From: Streptomyces vinaceus
GTDB lineage: Bacteria; Actinomycetota; Actinomycetes; Streptomycetales; Streptomycetaceae
Direction of reading: 5' to 3'
Assembly: GCF_008704935.1 (NCBI RefSeq)
Contig: NZ_CP023692.1
Span: forward strand, 3,295,001-3,359,000
Length of the DNA stretch: 64,000 nucleotides
In this document: positions 25,781-33,874 of the stretch, piece by piece
Layout: each line of letters begins with the position of its first letter
Numbering within the stretch: position 1 is the first letter of the stretch
Program-made: the position numbers and the translations under genes
Notes under the pieces: generated by a model
The model's input: the letters and a program-made list of their open reading frames with translations, nothing else
What the model was told of the DNA's origin: nothing
Databases searched by the model: none

Positions 25781-27241
25781 ATGTCAACGACCCAGAACCA
25801 GGAAGGCCGGCGCAAGCACCTCGGCCTCACCCTGGCGCTGCTCGCCTTCGCCCAGCTGATCATCTCCATCGACTACAACATCGTCTACGTGGCCCTGCCC
25901 GACATCGGCAGCGGACTCGGCTTCTCCGCCCAGACCCTGCAGTGGGTCGTCAGCGCGTACGCCGTCGCCTTCGGCGGGTTCCTGCTCCTCGGCGGCCGCG
26001 CCTGCGACCTGTTCGGCCCGCGCCGCATGTTCGTCCTGGGCCTCGCCCTCTACGCCGGCTCCTCCCTGCTCGGCGGTCTCGCCGGCAGCCCCGAGGTGCT
26101 GATCGCCGCCCGCGCGATCCAGGGCATCGGCGGCGCCTTCCTCTTCCCGGCGACCCTCACCCTGGTCTCCACCAGCTTCGCCGAGGGCAAGGAGCGCAAC
26201 CGCGCCTTCGCCGTCTGGGGCACCGCCGGTGGTAGCGGCATGATCGTCGGCTCGCTGCTCGGCGGCGTGCTCACCCAGTCCCTCGGCTGGGAGTCGGTCT
26301 TCTACGTCAACGTGCCGCTGGCCGGCATCGCCGCCCTGCTCGCCTTCCCGCTGATCAAGCCGGACGCCGCCCGCAACACCAGCCGCAGCTTCGACCTGCT
26401 GGGCGCCCTGACCTCCACGGTCGGCATCACCGCGATCGTCTTCGCCCTGGTCCAGGGTCCCGAGTCCGGCTGGGCCTCCTCCGAGGTCCTCGGCGCCCTC
26501 GCCATCGGCGTGGTCCTGCTCATCGCCTTCTTCGTCATCGAGAAGAAGTCCGCGGACCCGCTGCTGCCGCTGTCGCTCTTCAAGAACCGCAACCTCACCA
26601 CCGCGGTGGGCGTGACCTTCTTCTACATGGCCACCTTCGGCACCCTGCTGTACTTCCTCACCGTCTACTTCCAGGGCGTCCACGGCTACAGCCCGCTGGA
26701 GACCGGCGTCGCCTTCCTCGTCCCGATGGTCGCCATCGCCATCGGCGCCCAGACGGCCGGTGGCCTCGCCACCAAGTACGGCATCCGCGCCATCATGGTC
26801 AGCGCCATGGTCATCGGTGTCATCGGCACCGCGATCGTCGGCGTCACCATGGCCACCGACGCCTCGTACTGGGCCCTCGTCCCCGGCCTGGTCATCATGG
26901 GCCTCGGCCAGGGCGCCGGCTACACCCTGATGTTCGGTGCCGCCGCCATCGGCGTCGCCCCGGAGGACCAGGGCATCGCCTCCGGTGTCGCCTCCACCAC
27001 CCAGCAGATCGGTGGCGCCGTCGGCCTCGCCGTCCTGGTCGCCATCGCCAACTCCGGCCTGGAGGGCCAGACCGGTGAGGCGCTGCGCAGCGCCACCACC
27101 GACGGCATCCAGAAGGCGGTCTTCATCGCCGCGGCCGGCATCGTGATCACCGGCCTGATCGCCCTGGGCCTGAAGAAGCCCGAGCAGAAGGCGCAGACCG
27201 CGCCCGCCGCCGAGCGCGAGTCACAGACCGCCGGTGTCTGA
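25781..27241 (+). CDS. MFS transporter, DHA2 (14-helix) drug-exporter type
   Basis: 486 residues with 14 predicted helices. The opening helix is LALLAFAQLIISIDYNIVYV, followed by ALPDIGSGLGF and WVVSAYAVAFGGFLLLGGRA. Motif A is represented by RACDLFGPRRMF, and motif C-like glycine-rich repeats appear in helix 5 (GSGMIVGSLLGGVL). It resembles EmrB/QacA proteins and probably exports the product or a toxic N-N intermediate. It lies 91 bases after the diazotase-like gene on the same strand. A perfect hairpin follows at 27267. This is one of three cluster exporters, besides the nitrate porter. Confidence 0.9.
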   Translation: MSTTQNQEGRRKHLGLTLALLAFAQLIISIDYNIVYVALPDIGSGLGFSAQTLQWVVSAYAVAFGGFLLLGGRACDLFGPRRMFVLGLALYAGSSLLGGLAGSPEVLIAARAIQGIGGAFLFPATLTLVSTSFAEGKERNRAFAVWGTAGGSGMIVGSLLGGVLTQSLGWESVFYVNVPLAGIAALLAFPLIKPDAARNTSRSFDLLGALTSTVGITAIVFALVQGPESGWASSEVLGALAIGVVLLIAFFVIEKKSADPLLPLSLFKNRNLTTAVGVTFFYMATFGTLLYFLTVYFQGVHGYSPLETGVAFLVPMVAIAIGAQTAGGLATKYGIRAIMVSAMVIGVIGTAIVGVTMATDASYWALVPGLVIMGLGQGAGYTLMFGAAAIGVAPEDQGIASGVASTTQQIGGAVGLAVLVAIANSGLEGQTGEALRSATTDGIQKAVFIAAAGIVITGLIALGLKKPEQKAQTAPAAERESQTAGV

Positions 27242-27266
27242 TCCGGCAGCCTGACGCACCGCACGG

Positions 27267-27300
27267 CGAAAGCCCCCACCCGGCCGGGTGGGGGCTTTCG
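27267..27300 (+). terminator. Terminator after the DHA2 exporter gene
   Basis: A perfect 17-bp inverted repeat CGAAAGCCCCCACCCGG is followed directly by its complement, 26 bases after the stop codon. It separates the rightward exporter gene from the convergent nitrite/nitrate operon. Confidence 0.85.
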
Positions 27301-27385
27301 CCGTTGCCCCGTCGCGCGGGTCGCGCCGTCGTGTCGCTGCGCCGGTCCGCCGTACGCGGTCCTCGGCGGGCCCGGTCCCGGAAAG

Positions 27386-27425
27386 GCCGCCGGGGGTGTC
27401 CCGGAGTCGGGACACCCCCGGCGGC
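27386..27425 (-). terminator. Terminator of the leftward nitrite/nitrate operon
   Basis: The 18-bp perfect stem GCCGCCGGGGGTGTCCCG with loop GAGT lies 18 bases beyond the stop codon of the last gene of the leftward operon. Together with the hairpin at 27267 it insulates two convergent transcripts. Confidence 0.88.
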
Positions 27426-27442
27426 ACGGGGTCGGGCAGCGT

Positions 27443-28654
27443 CTAGACCGAAGCCAGCAAGGCCTCCGCGGAGTCGGGGAGTTCGCGCCCCAGGAGGGAC
27501 CGCAGCCGCGGGTAGGCCGTCGCGTCGCCGGCCAGGATCCCGCCGAGGAGGCTGTCCCCCGCCGAGTCGAGGACCAGCTTCGCGTACGCCTCCCCGCCCG
27601 CGGATTCCCGTACGAACTCCAGCGCGCCCGGGGTCTGCGCGTGGGCGTCCCCGAAGGAGGCGACGTCGACGCCCATCAGCTTGAGCTTCGTGGACATGTC
27701 GGCGCCCGGGAAGCGGGCCGGGCCCTCGCCGAGCAGCTGGGCGACGACGGCCTCCGCCATCCGGTAGCCCGGGGCCACCAGCCCGTAGCAGCGGCCCTCG
27801 ACGGCCGCGCACTCCCCGACGGCCCACACGTGCGGGTCCGGGGTGCGGCAGTGGTCGTCGACGAGGAAGCCGCCGCGCTCACCGCGCGGCAGGTCCGCCG
27901 GGCCGGCCAGGCAGTCCTGCGGCCGTACCCCGGCGGAGAAGACCACGAGGCCCGTCTCGATCGACGTGCCGTCCGCGAAGACCAGACGGGCCACCCGCCC
28001 GTCCTCGCCCGCCTCGATGCGGCTCGTCGCCACGCCCAGGTGGGTGGTGACGCCGAGCCCGGTGACGAGCCGGTCCAGGACGCGGCCGCCGCCCTCGTCG
28101 ACCTGGACGGGCATCAGCCGCGGCGCCATCTCCACGACGTGCGGGGAGAGCCCCAGCAGGCGCAGGCCGTTGGCGGCCTCCAGGCCGAGGAGGCCGCCGC
28201 CGATCACCACGCCGGTGGTGGTGCGGGCGGCGGCCTCACGGATGGCGTCGAGGTCGTCGAGGGTGCGGTAGACGCAGGCGCCGGGCAGCTCGCGGCCGGG
28301 GACGGGCGGGACGAAGGGCACCGATCCGGTGGCCAGGACCAGTGCGTCGTACGCGGTGCGGCGGCCGTCCTCGGTGGTGACGACGCGGGCCACGCGGTCA
28401 ATGCCGACGGCCCTGGTGGAGGTGTGGAACTCCACCAGGGCGTCGTCGAACAGGGCCGGCTTCACGAGGCTCAGCTCGGCCGGGGTCTTGTCGTCGAGGG
28501 CGGACGAGAGCCTGACCCGGTCGTAGGCGGGGTGTCTCTCCGCTCCGAGGACCACCACCCGCCAGCTTCCGTCCGGGTCGCGGGAGCGGAGCTCCTCGAC
28601 GAGCCGGTGGCCGGTCATGCCGTGGCCGATGACGACGAGGGTACGGGTGGTCAT
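27443..28654 (-). CDS. Stand-alone NirB-like FAD/NAD(P)H oxidoreductase, lacking the nitrite-reductase half
   Basis: 403 residues that match the N-terminal flavoprotein part of assimilatory nitrite reductase NirB. It has the first dinucleotide fold (LVVIGHGMTGHRLVEEL), YDALVLATGS, the second fold VVIGGGLLGLEAANGL and FPGADMSTKLKLMGVDVAS, a NirB signature. It stops at the point where NirB would continue into the [2Fe-2S] BFD and siroheme domains, so it cannot reduce nitrite by itself. It probably passes electrons from NAD(P)H to the nitrate reductase system upstream, or to another acceptor. ATG at 28654; 38 bases separate it from the BFD-containing protein gene. Last gene of the leftward operon. 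Confidence 0.85.
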   Translation of the reverse strand: MTTRTLVVIGHGMTGHRLVEELRSRDPDGSWRVVVLGAERHPAYDRVRLSSALDDKTPAELSLVKPALFDDALVEFHTSTRAVGIDRVARVVTTEDGRRTAYDALVLATGSVPFVPPVPGRELPGACVYRTLDDLDAIREAAARTTTGVVIGGGLLGLEAANGLRLLGLSPHVVEMAPRLMPVQVDEGGGRVLDRLVTGLGVTTHLGVATSRIEAGEDGRVARLVFADGTSIETGLVVFSAGVRPQDCLAGPADLPRGERGGFLVDDHCRTPDPHVWAVGECAAVEGRCYGLVAPGYRMAEAVVAQLLGEGPARFPGADMSTKLKLMGVDVASFGDAHAQTPGALEFVRESAGGEAYAKLVLDSAGDSLLGGILAGDATAYPRLRSLLGRELPDSAEALLASV

Positions 28655-28692
28655 ACGGGATTCCTTTGCGGGGTGAGGGCCGCCGCGCCGGG

Positions 28693-30141
28693 TCAACTGC
28701 CGGTCGTGGCAGGCGTACTGGAGGCCAGGGAGGTGCAGAGGGACTCCACCTGGCGGGCGCAGCCACCGCAGCCGGTCGTCGCGCGGGTGGCGTCCGCGAG
28801 CTCGGCGAGGCCCTGCGCCCCTGCGTGCCAGGCCCGGGTGAGGTCCTGGTGCGTGACGTTGTTGCACAGGCAGATGACGGTCTCGGGCGTGATCTCCTCG
28901 GAGCCGGCTCTGGCCAGGCGGGGAGCCCGGCCCAGGAGCAGGCTGAGCCGGTCGCGCGGGACGGGCGCGTCGTGGACGTACAGCTCGGTCGTGGTGGCGA
29001 TGGCCCGGTCGAAACCGAGGAGGACCCCGGCGGTGATGTGTTCACCGGTCAGCTCCAGGCGCGCGTAGCGGCCGTTCGCCGGATCGTTGAGGGTGATCGT
29101 CTCGTCGGAGGGGGCGCGGCCCGGCATGCCGAGGACCACGAGGCCGGGGCCGGCGATGCGGGGGCGCAGGACGCGGCGGGCGGGGGCCACGCCGCGGGCG
29201 CCGGAGGCGAGGTGGCGTGCCAGGGCCTCGGCCTGGGCCCAGCCGGAGGCGAGCGATCCGCCGCGGTTGCCGCGGTGCTCGGCGCAGTCGCCCAGGGCGT
29301 GGATCAGCGGGTCGTCGGTGCGCATGCGGTCGTCGACGACGATGCCGGTGCGGACGGCCAGTCCGGCGGTGCGGGCCAGGCCGGTCTCGGGAAGGACGCC
29401 GGTGCACAGCAGCAGGGTGTGGGCGGGCAGGGCGGTGCCGTCGGCGAGAGCGAGGGTGCCGGGGGCGCCCTCGGTGGCGGGGGTGTAGGCGGTGGCGGGG
29501 CTGCCGGCGACGAGTTCGACGCCGGCGGCGGTGAGCCGGTCGCGTACGAGGGCCCCCGCGGCCGCGTCGAGGAGGTGGTCCATCGGCCAGGGGCGGGGGT
29601 GGACGAGGGTGACGGGGCGGTTCTTCAGGGCCAGCGCGAACGCGGCTTCGACGCCCAGGGATCCGGCGCCCAGGATGGTCACGGGCGTACGGGCGGCCAC
29701 GACGGCCGGGTCGGTGAGCCGGGCGCAGTCGGCGAGGGTGCGCAGGACGGCGACCCCGGCGGCCGGGCTCCCGTCGGGGGTGCGCAGGCCGGGCAGGTCG
29801 GGCAGGAGCGGGGTGGCGCCGGTGGCCAGGATCAGCCGGGCGTACGGGAAGACGTCCCCGTCCGCGGTGTGCACGCGGCGGCGGAGGCGGTCGATGCGGA
29901 CGGCGCAGACGCCGGTCAGGATCGTGGTGTCGCCGGGCGGAGGGGGCAGTTCCATCGCCTCGACCGGCAGGCTGCCGTCGAGGGCGGAGGTGAGCAGGGC
30001 GCGGTGGTAGGCGGGGGTGTCCTCGGCGCCGAGGACGGTGACGGGGTCCTCGCAGCCGAAGTGGCGCAGCCGGTCGAGGACCTGGTGGGCGGCGGGGCCG
30101 TTGCCGATGACGAGGATCGGCGCGGTGCGGTGCGTGGTCAT
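28693..30141 (-). CDS. FAD-dependent oxidoreductase with BFD [2Fe-2S] domain (nitrate reductase electron-transfer subunit)
   Basis: 482 residues. Two-dinucleotide-fold flavoprotein: ILVIGNGPAAHQVLDRL at the start, ARLILATGATPLLPDLPG, and TILGAGSLGVEAAFALAL. A C-terminal BFD-like iron-sulphur domain carries CLCNN near 436 and TTGCGGCARQV near 460. This is the layout of NasB-type electron-transfer subunits of assimilatory nitrate reductase, which pass electrons from NAD(P)H to the molybdenum subunit. The start overlaps the stop of the nitrate reductase gene by four bases (ATGA), so the two should be made together. Its own flavin and iron-sulphur centres make the partly NirB-like neighbour redundant unless that neighbour has another role. 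Confidence 0.88.
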   Translation of the reverse strand: MTTHRTAPILVIGNGPAAHQVLDRLRHFGCEDPVTVLGAEDTPAYHRALLTSALDGSLPVEAMELPPPPGDTTILTGVCAVRIDRLRRRVHTADGDVFPYARLILATGATPLLPDLPGLRTPDGSPAAGVAVLRTLADCARLTDPAVVAARTPVTILGAGSLGVEAAFALALKNRPVTLVHPRPWPMDHLLDAAAGALVRDRLTAAGVELVAGSPATAYTPATEGAPGTLALADGTALPAHTLLLCTGVLPETGLARTAGLAVRTGIVVDDRMRTDDPLIHALGDCAEHRGNRGGSLASGWAQAEALARHLASGARGVAPARRVLRPRIAGPGLVVLGMPGRAPSDETITLNDPANGRYARLELTGEHITAGVLLGFDRAIATTTELYVHDAPVPRDRLSLLLGRAPRLARAGSEEITPETVICLCNNVTHQDLTRAWHAGAQGLAELADATRATTGCGGCARQVESLCTSLASSTPATTGS

Positions 30142-32441
30142 GGGCGGGCGTCCTGGAGGAGTGCGGGGCCCTGGCCGGTGGCGGGGCGGGATGCGGAGGC
30201 GAGCACGGTGTCGACGCCGTCGTCCCCGAAGCCGTCGCCGCATCCGTCCTCGGTGCCGTCCTCGATGCCGTGCCCGATACCGTCGTTCGCGGCGTCCGCC
30301 TCGGGGAGTTCGAGCTCCGCCGGTTCGATGCGGACCGCGCACACCTTGAACTCGGGCATGCGGCTGCGCGGGTCGAGGGCGTCGTTGGTGATCAGGTTGG
30401 CCCGTCCGTCGCCCGGGAAGTGGAACGGCAGGAAGACGGTGTCGGCGCGCAGGGTCGGGTCCAGGCGGACCCGGGCCAGGGTGGTGCCGCGCGCCGAGCT
30501 GACCCGGGCGTGGCCGCCGTCGGTCAGGCCGGCCCGGGCGGCCGTGTCGGGATGCACCTCGACGTGCGCCTCGGGGGCGGCGGCGGTCAGCTGGGGCACC
30601 CGGCGGGTCTGCGCCCCGGACTGGTACTGGGCCAGGACCCGGCCGGTGGTGGCGTACAGGGGGTGCTCGGCGTGGGCCTCCTCGGCGGGCGGCCGGTGCT
30701 CCACCTCGGCGAAGCGGGCCCTGCCGTCGGGGTGGGCGAAGCGGTCGAGGAAGAGCCGGGGGGTGCCGGGGTGGGCCGCCTCGCCGTCGGGGGTCCCGGG
30801 GCAGGGCCAGTGCAGGGCCTCTCCCGCGTCGAGGCGTTCGTAGCTGATCCCCGAGTAGTCGGCGGGGCCGCCGCGGGAAGCGCGGCCCAACTCCTCGAAC
30901 ACGGCGCGGGGTTCGTCGGGGTAGCGCTCGGGGAGGTCGCCCAGCCGGGTGGCGAGGGCGCGCAGGACGGCGAGGTCCGAGCGTGCTCCGGGCGGCGGGT
31001 CGAGCAGCCGCCGCCGGCGCAGGACGCGTCCTTCGAGGTTGGTCATGGTGCCCTCCTCCTCGGCCCACTGGGTGACGGGCAGCACCACGTCGGCCATGCG
31101 CGCGGTCTCGGAGGGCACGAAGTCGGCGACGACGAGCAGGTCCAGGGAGGCGATGCGTTCGGCGACGCGGTCGGCGCGCGGGGCGGAGACCACCGGGTTG
31201 GCGCCGAAGACGAGCAGGGCGCGCGGGCCGGTGTCGGTGCCGAGGGCGCTGAGGAGTTCGTAGGCGCTGCGGCCGGGACCGGGGACGGCCTCGGGGTCGA
31301 CGCCCCAGACCCGCGCCACGTGGGCGCGGGCCGCCGGGTCGGTGATCATCCGGTAGCCGGGCAGCTGGTCGGCCTTCTGGCCGTGCTCGCGGCCGCCCTG
31401 GCCGTTGCCCTGGCCGGTGAGGCAGCCGTATCCGCTGCCCTCGCGGCCGGGCAGGCCGAGGGCGAGGGCGAGGTTGATGAAGGCGGCGACGGTGTCGGTG
31501 CCCTTGCTGTGCTGTTCGGCGCCGCGCCCGGTCAGGACGTACGCGCGCCGGGCGGCGGCGAGCATCCGTACGGCCTCGCGCTGGTCGCTGACGGGGACGC
31601 CGGTGACCTTTTCGACGCGCTCGGGCCACCAGGAGGCGGCGCGCTTCCAGGCCGCTTCGAAGCCGGCCGTGCGCCGGCCGACGTAGTCCCGGTCGGTGTG
31701 GCCGTCGACGACGAGGATGTGCATCAGGCCGAGGGCGAGGGCCAGGTCGGTTCCGGGGCGCGGCTGGAGGTGCAGGGCCGCCCGGGCGGCGGTGGGGGTG
31801 CGGCGCGGGTCGATGACGATCAGCTGGGCGGCGCCGAGGTGGCGCATCAGCGGGGGCATCGTCTCGGCGGGGTTGGCCCCGGCGAGCAGGACCACCTCCG
31901 CGGCGCCGAGGTCGGTGACGGGGAAGGGGAGTCCGCGGTCCAGGCCGAAGGCGGCGTTCCCGGCGGCGGCCGCCGAGGACATGCAGAAGCGGCCGTTGTA
32001 GTCGATCTGGCTGGTGCCGAGGGCGAGACGGGCGAACTTGCCGAGCAGGTACGCCTTTTCGTTGGTGAGTCCACCTCCGCCGAACACGCCGACCGCGTCG
32101 GGTCCGTGCTCGGCGCGGATCCGGGCGAGGCGGGCCGCCACGGTGTCGAGGGCGGTGTCCCAGTCGGTGGGGCGCAGGGTCCCGCCGGCGTCGCGGACCA
32201 TCGGGGTCCGGATCCGGTCGGGGGTGGTGAGCAGGGCGGGGGCCGTCCAGCCCTTCTGGCACAGTCCGCCGCCGTTGACGGGGAAGTCGGGGTCGGGCCG
32301 GACGTCGGCTCCGCCCGCCGGTTCGTCCCGGCTCAGCAGGGTGCCGCACTGCAGGGCGCAGTAGGGGCAGTGCGTCCGTACGGTCCCGGCGCCGACCGCG
32401 TCGGCGCCGGGACCTGGACCGGGGCGGATCCCGTCAGACAT
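30138..32441 (-). CDS. Molybdopterin-dependent assimilatory nitrate reductase, catalytic subunit
   Basis: 767 residues. The N-terminal [4Fe-4S] motif reads HCPYCALQCGTLL with a fourth ligand in GLCQKGW. The molybdenum ligand cysteine is in YNGRFCMSSAAAAGN. Further molybdopterin motifs are LLAGANPAETMPP, GQGNGQGGREHGQKADQLPG and TNLEGRVLRRRR. The C-terminal molydopterin-dinucleotide binding domain ends at about 720, followed by an acidic Gly/Asp tail (DGIGHGIEDGTEDGCGDGF). The reaction is nitrate to nitrite in the cytoplasm. No signal peptide is present. The gene overlaps the porter gene (8 bases) and the FAD/BFD partner (4 bases), so it is one coupled unit. No siroheme nitrite reductase is present, so nitrite should leave this pathway unreduced. 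Confidence 0.93.
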   Translation of the reverse strand: MSDGIRPGPGPGADAVGAGTVRTHCPYCALQCGTLLSRDEPAGGADVRPDPDFPVNGGGLCQKGWTAPALLTTPDRIRTPMVRDAGGTLRPTDWDTALDTVAARLARIRAEHGPDAVGVFGGGGLTNEKAYLLGKFARLALGTSQIDYNGRFCMSSAAAAGNAAFGLDRGLPFPVTDLGAAEVVLLAGANPAETMPPLMRHLGAAQLIVIDPRRTPTAARAALHLQPRPGTDLALALGLMHILVVDGHTDRDYVGRRTAGFEAAWKRAASWWPERVEKVTGVPVSDQREAVRMLAAARRAYVLTGRGAEQHSKGTDTVAAFINLALALGLPGREGSGYGCLTGQGNGQGGREHGQKADQLPGYRMITDPAARAHVARVWGVDPEAVPGPGRSAYELLSALGTDTGPRALLVFGANPVVSAPRADRVAERIASLDLLVVADFVPSETARMADVVLPVTQWAEEEGTMTNLEGRVLRRRRLLDPPPGARSDLAVLRALATRLGDLPERYPDEPRAVFEELGRASRGGPADYSGISYERLDAGEALHWPCPGTPDGEAAHPGTPRLFLDRFAHPDGRARFAEVEHRPPAEEAHAEHPLYATTGRVLAQYQSGAQTRRVPQLTAAAPEAHVEVHPDTAARAGLTDGGHARVSSARGTTLARVRLDPTLRADTVFLPFHFPGDGRANLITNDALDPRSRMPEFKVCAVRIEPAELELPEADAANDGIGHGIEDGTEDGCGDGFGDDGVDTVLASASRPATGQGPALLQDARP

Positions 32442-33852
32442 GGACGTTCTCCGGGCGGGGGGCGGCGGCCGCCTCAGTGGGCTGCTGCCGCGGGGCGACC
32501 GGGGCGCCGGCCCGCTCACGGCGTACGTACACGGTGAGGACGACGGCGGCGCAGAGCGCGTAGTAGGCGAGGAAGGACAGGAAGGCGGGGGCGCCGTCGC
32601 TCGCGCCGCCGCTGTAGGCGCCGCGGAAGGCGAGGTTGATGGCGACTCCGCCGAGCGCGCCGATCGCGCCCGAGATGCCGATGGCGGCGCCCGACAGGCG
32701 GCGGGCGGCGGCGAAGGCGCGGGTGGCGTCCTCGCCCTGGACGATGCGGGCCTCGGCCTGGCGGGTGAAGGCGGCGGGGATCAGCTTGTAGGTGGAGCCG
32801 TTGCCGATGCCGCTGAGGACGAACAGGGCGGTGAATCCGGCGATGAAGAGGGGCAGGGAGTCGCGGGCCGAGGCCAGGAGCAGCACCCCGGTGCCGATGC
32901 CCATGCCGGCGAAGGTCATGAGGGTGATGCGGGCGCCGCCGAACCGGTCGGCGAGCCAGCCGCCGAAGGGGCGGGAGAAGGAGCCGAGCAGCGGGCCGAG
33001 GAAGGTGTACGAGGCCGCCTGGAGCGGGGTGGAGCCGAACTGGGTCTGCAGGACCAGGCCGAAGGCGAAGCCGTATCCGATGAACGAGCCGAAGGTGCCG
33101 ATGTACAGGAGCGAGATCAGCCAGGTGTCGCGCTGGGCGAGCGCCTCGCGCTGGGCGCCCGGGTCGGTCCGTACGGTCGCGATGTTGTCCATCTTCAGCG
33201 CGCAGACGACGGAGACGACCGCGATGAGCGGCAGGTAGAAGGCGGCGATGTACGCGGGGTGGGTGTCGCCCGCGGTGGAGATGACGAGCAGGCCCAGCAG
33301 CTGGACGGCGGCGACGCCGAGGTTGCCGCCGCCCGCGTTGAGACCGAGGGCCCAGCCCTGGTGGCGGCGCGGGAAGAAGCCGGTGATGTTGGTCATGGAG
33401 GAGGCGAAGTTGCCGCCTCCGACCCCGCCGACCGCGCTGATCAGCAGGAACACCCACAGCGGGGTGCCGGGGCGCTGGATGAAGACCACGGTGAGCGTGG
33501 CGGGGACCAGCAGGATCGCCGAGGCGAAGACGGTCCAGTTGCGGCCGCCGAAGCGGGTGACGGCGTAGCTGTACGAGGGGCGCAGGAGGGCGCCGACGAG
33601 CGTGGGGGTGACGACGAGGAGGAACTTCTCGTCGGGTGCGAAGCCGAGTCCGATCCTGGGCGTCATGAACAGCACCAGGACCGACCACATGCTCCAGACG
33701 GAGAAGCCGATGTGCTCGGAGACGACGGACAGGTAGAGGTTGCGCCGGGCGATGCGCTTGCCGCCCCGCTCCCAGAACTGCTCGTCCTCGGCGTCCCAGT
33801 CCTCGATCCAGCGCCCCTTGGCGGATCGCGTGGCTGCTCTCGCGGCACTCAT
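32434..33852 (-). CDS. NarK-type nitrate/nitrite porter (MFS)
   Basis: 472 residues, 12 predicted helices. The nitrate-porter signature is clear: GGGNFASSMTNITGFFPRR and LGLNAGGGNLGVAAVQLLG. The N-terminal WIEDWDAEDEQFWERGGKR is the usual extension of actinobacterial NarK proteins. It probably imports nitrate for the reductase encoded just downstream, or moves nitrite. It starts 22 bases after the lyase gene stop and overlaps the nitrate reductase start by eight bases. This places nitrate uptake in the same transcript as the CreD/CreE-type pair, which is the unusual point. Confidence 0.93.
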   Translation of the reverse strand: MSAARAATRSAKGRWIEDWDAEDEQFWERGGKRIARRNLYLSVVSEHIGFSVWSMWSVLVLFMTPRIGLGFAPDEKFLLVVTPTLVGALLRPSYSYAVTRFGGRNWTVFASAILLVPATLTVVFIQRPGTPLWVFLLISAVGGVGGGNFASSMTNITGFFPRRHQGWALGLNAGGGNLGVAAVQLLGLLVISTAGDTHPAYIAAFYLPLIAVVSVVCALKMDNIATVRTDPGAQREALAQRDTWLISLLYIGTFGSFIGYGFAFGLVLQTQFGSTPLQAASYTFLGPLLGSFSRPFGGWLADRFGGARITLMTFAGMGIGTGVLLLASARDSLPLFIAGFTALFVLSGIGNGSTYKLIPAAFTRQAEARIVQGEDATRAFAAARRLSGAAIGISGAIGALGGVAINLAFRGAYSGGASDGAPAFLSFLAYYALCAAVVLTVYVRRERAGAPVAPRQQPTEAAAAPRPENVHV

Positions 33853-33874
33853 GACCTGGTTTCTCCCTTGTCTG

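Noticed and set aside
28693..32349. A 1218-codon minus-strand open frame suggesting a nitrate reductase-flavoprotein fusion
   Set aside because: The real coding frames are two genes that overlap by four bases at 30138-30141. The long frame is the flavoprotein frame running on, without stops, through the reductase gene in a wrong frame.
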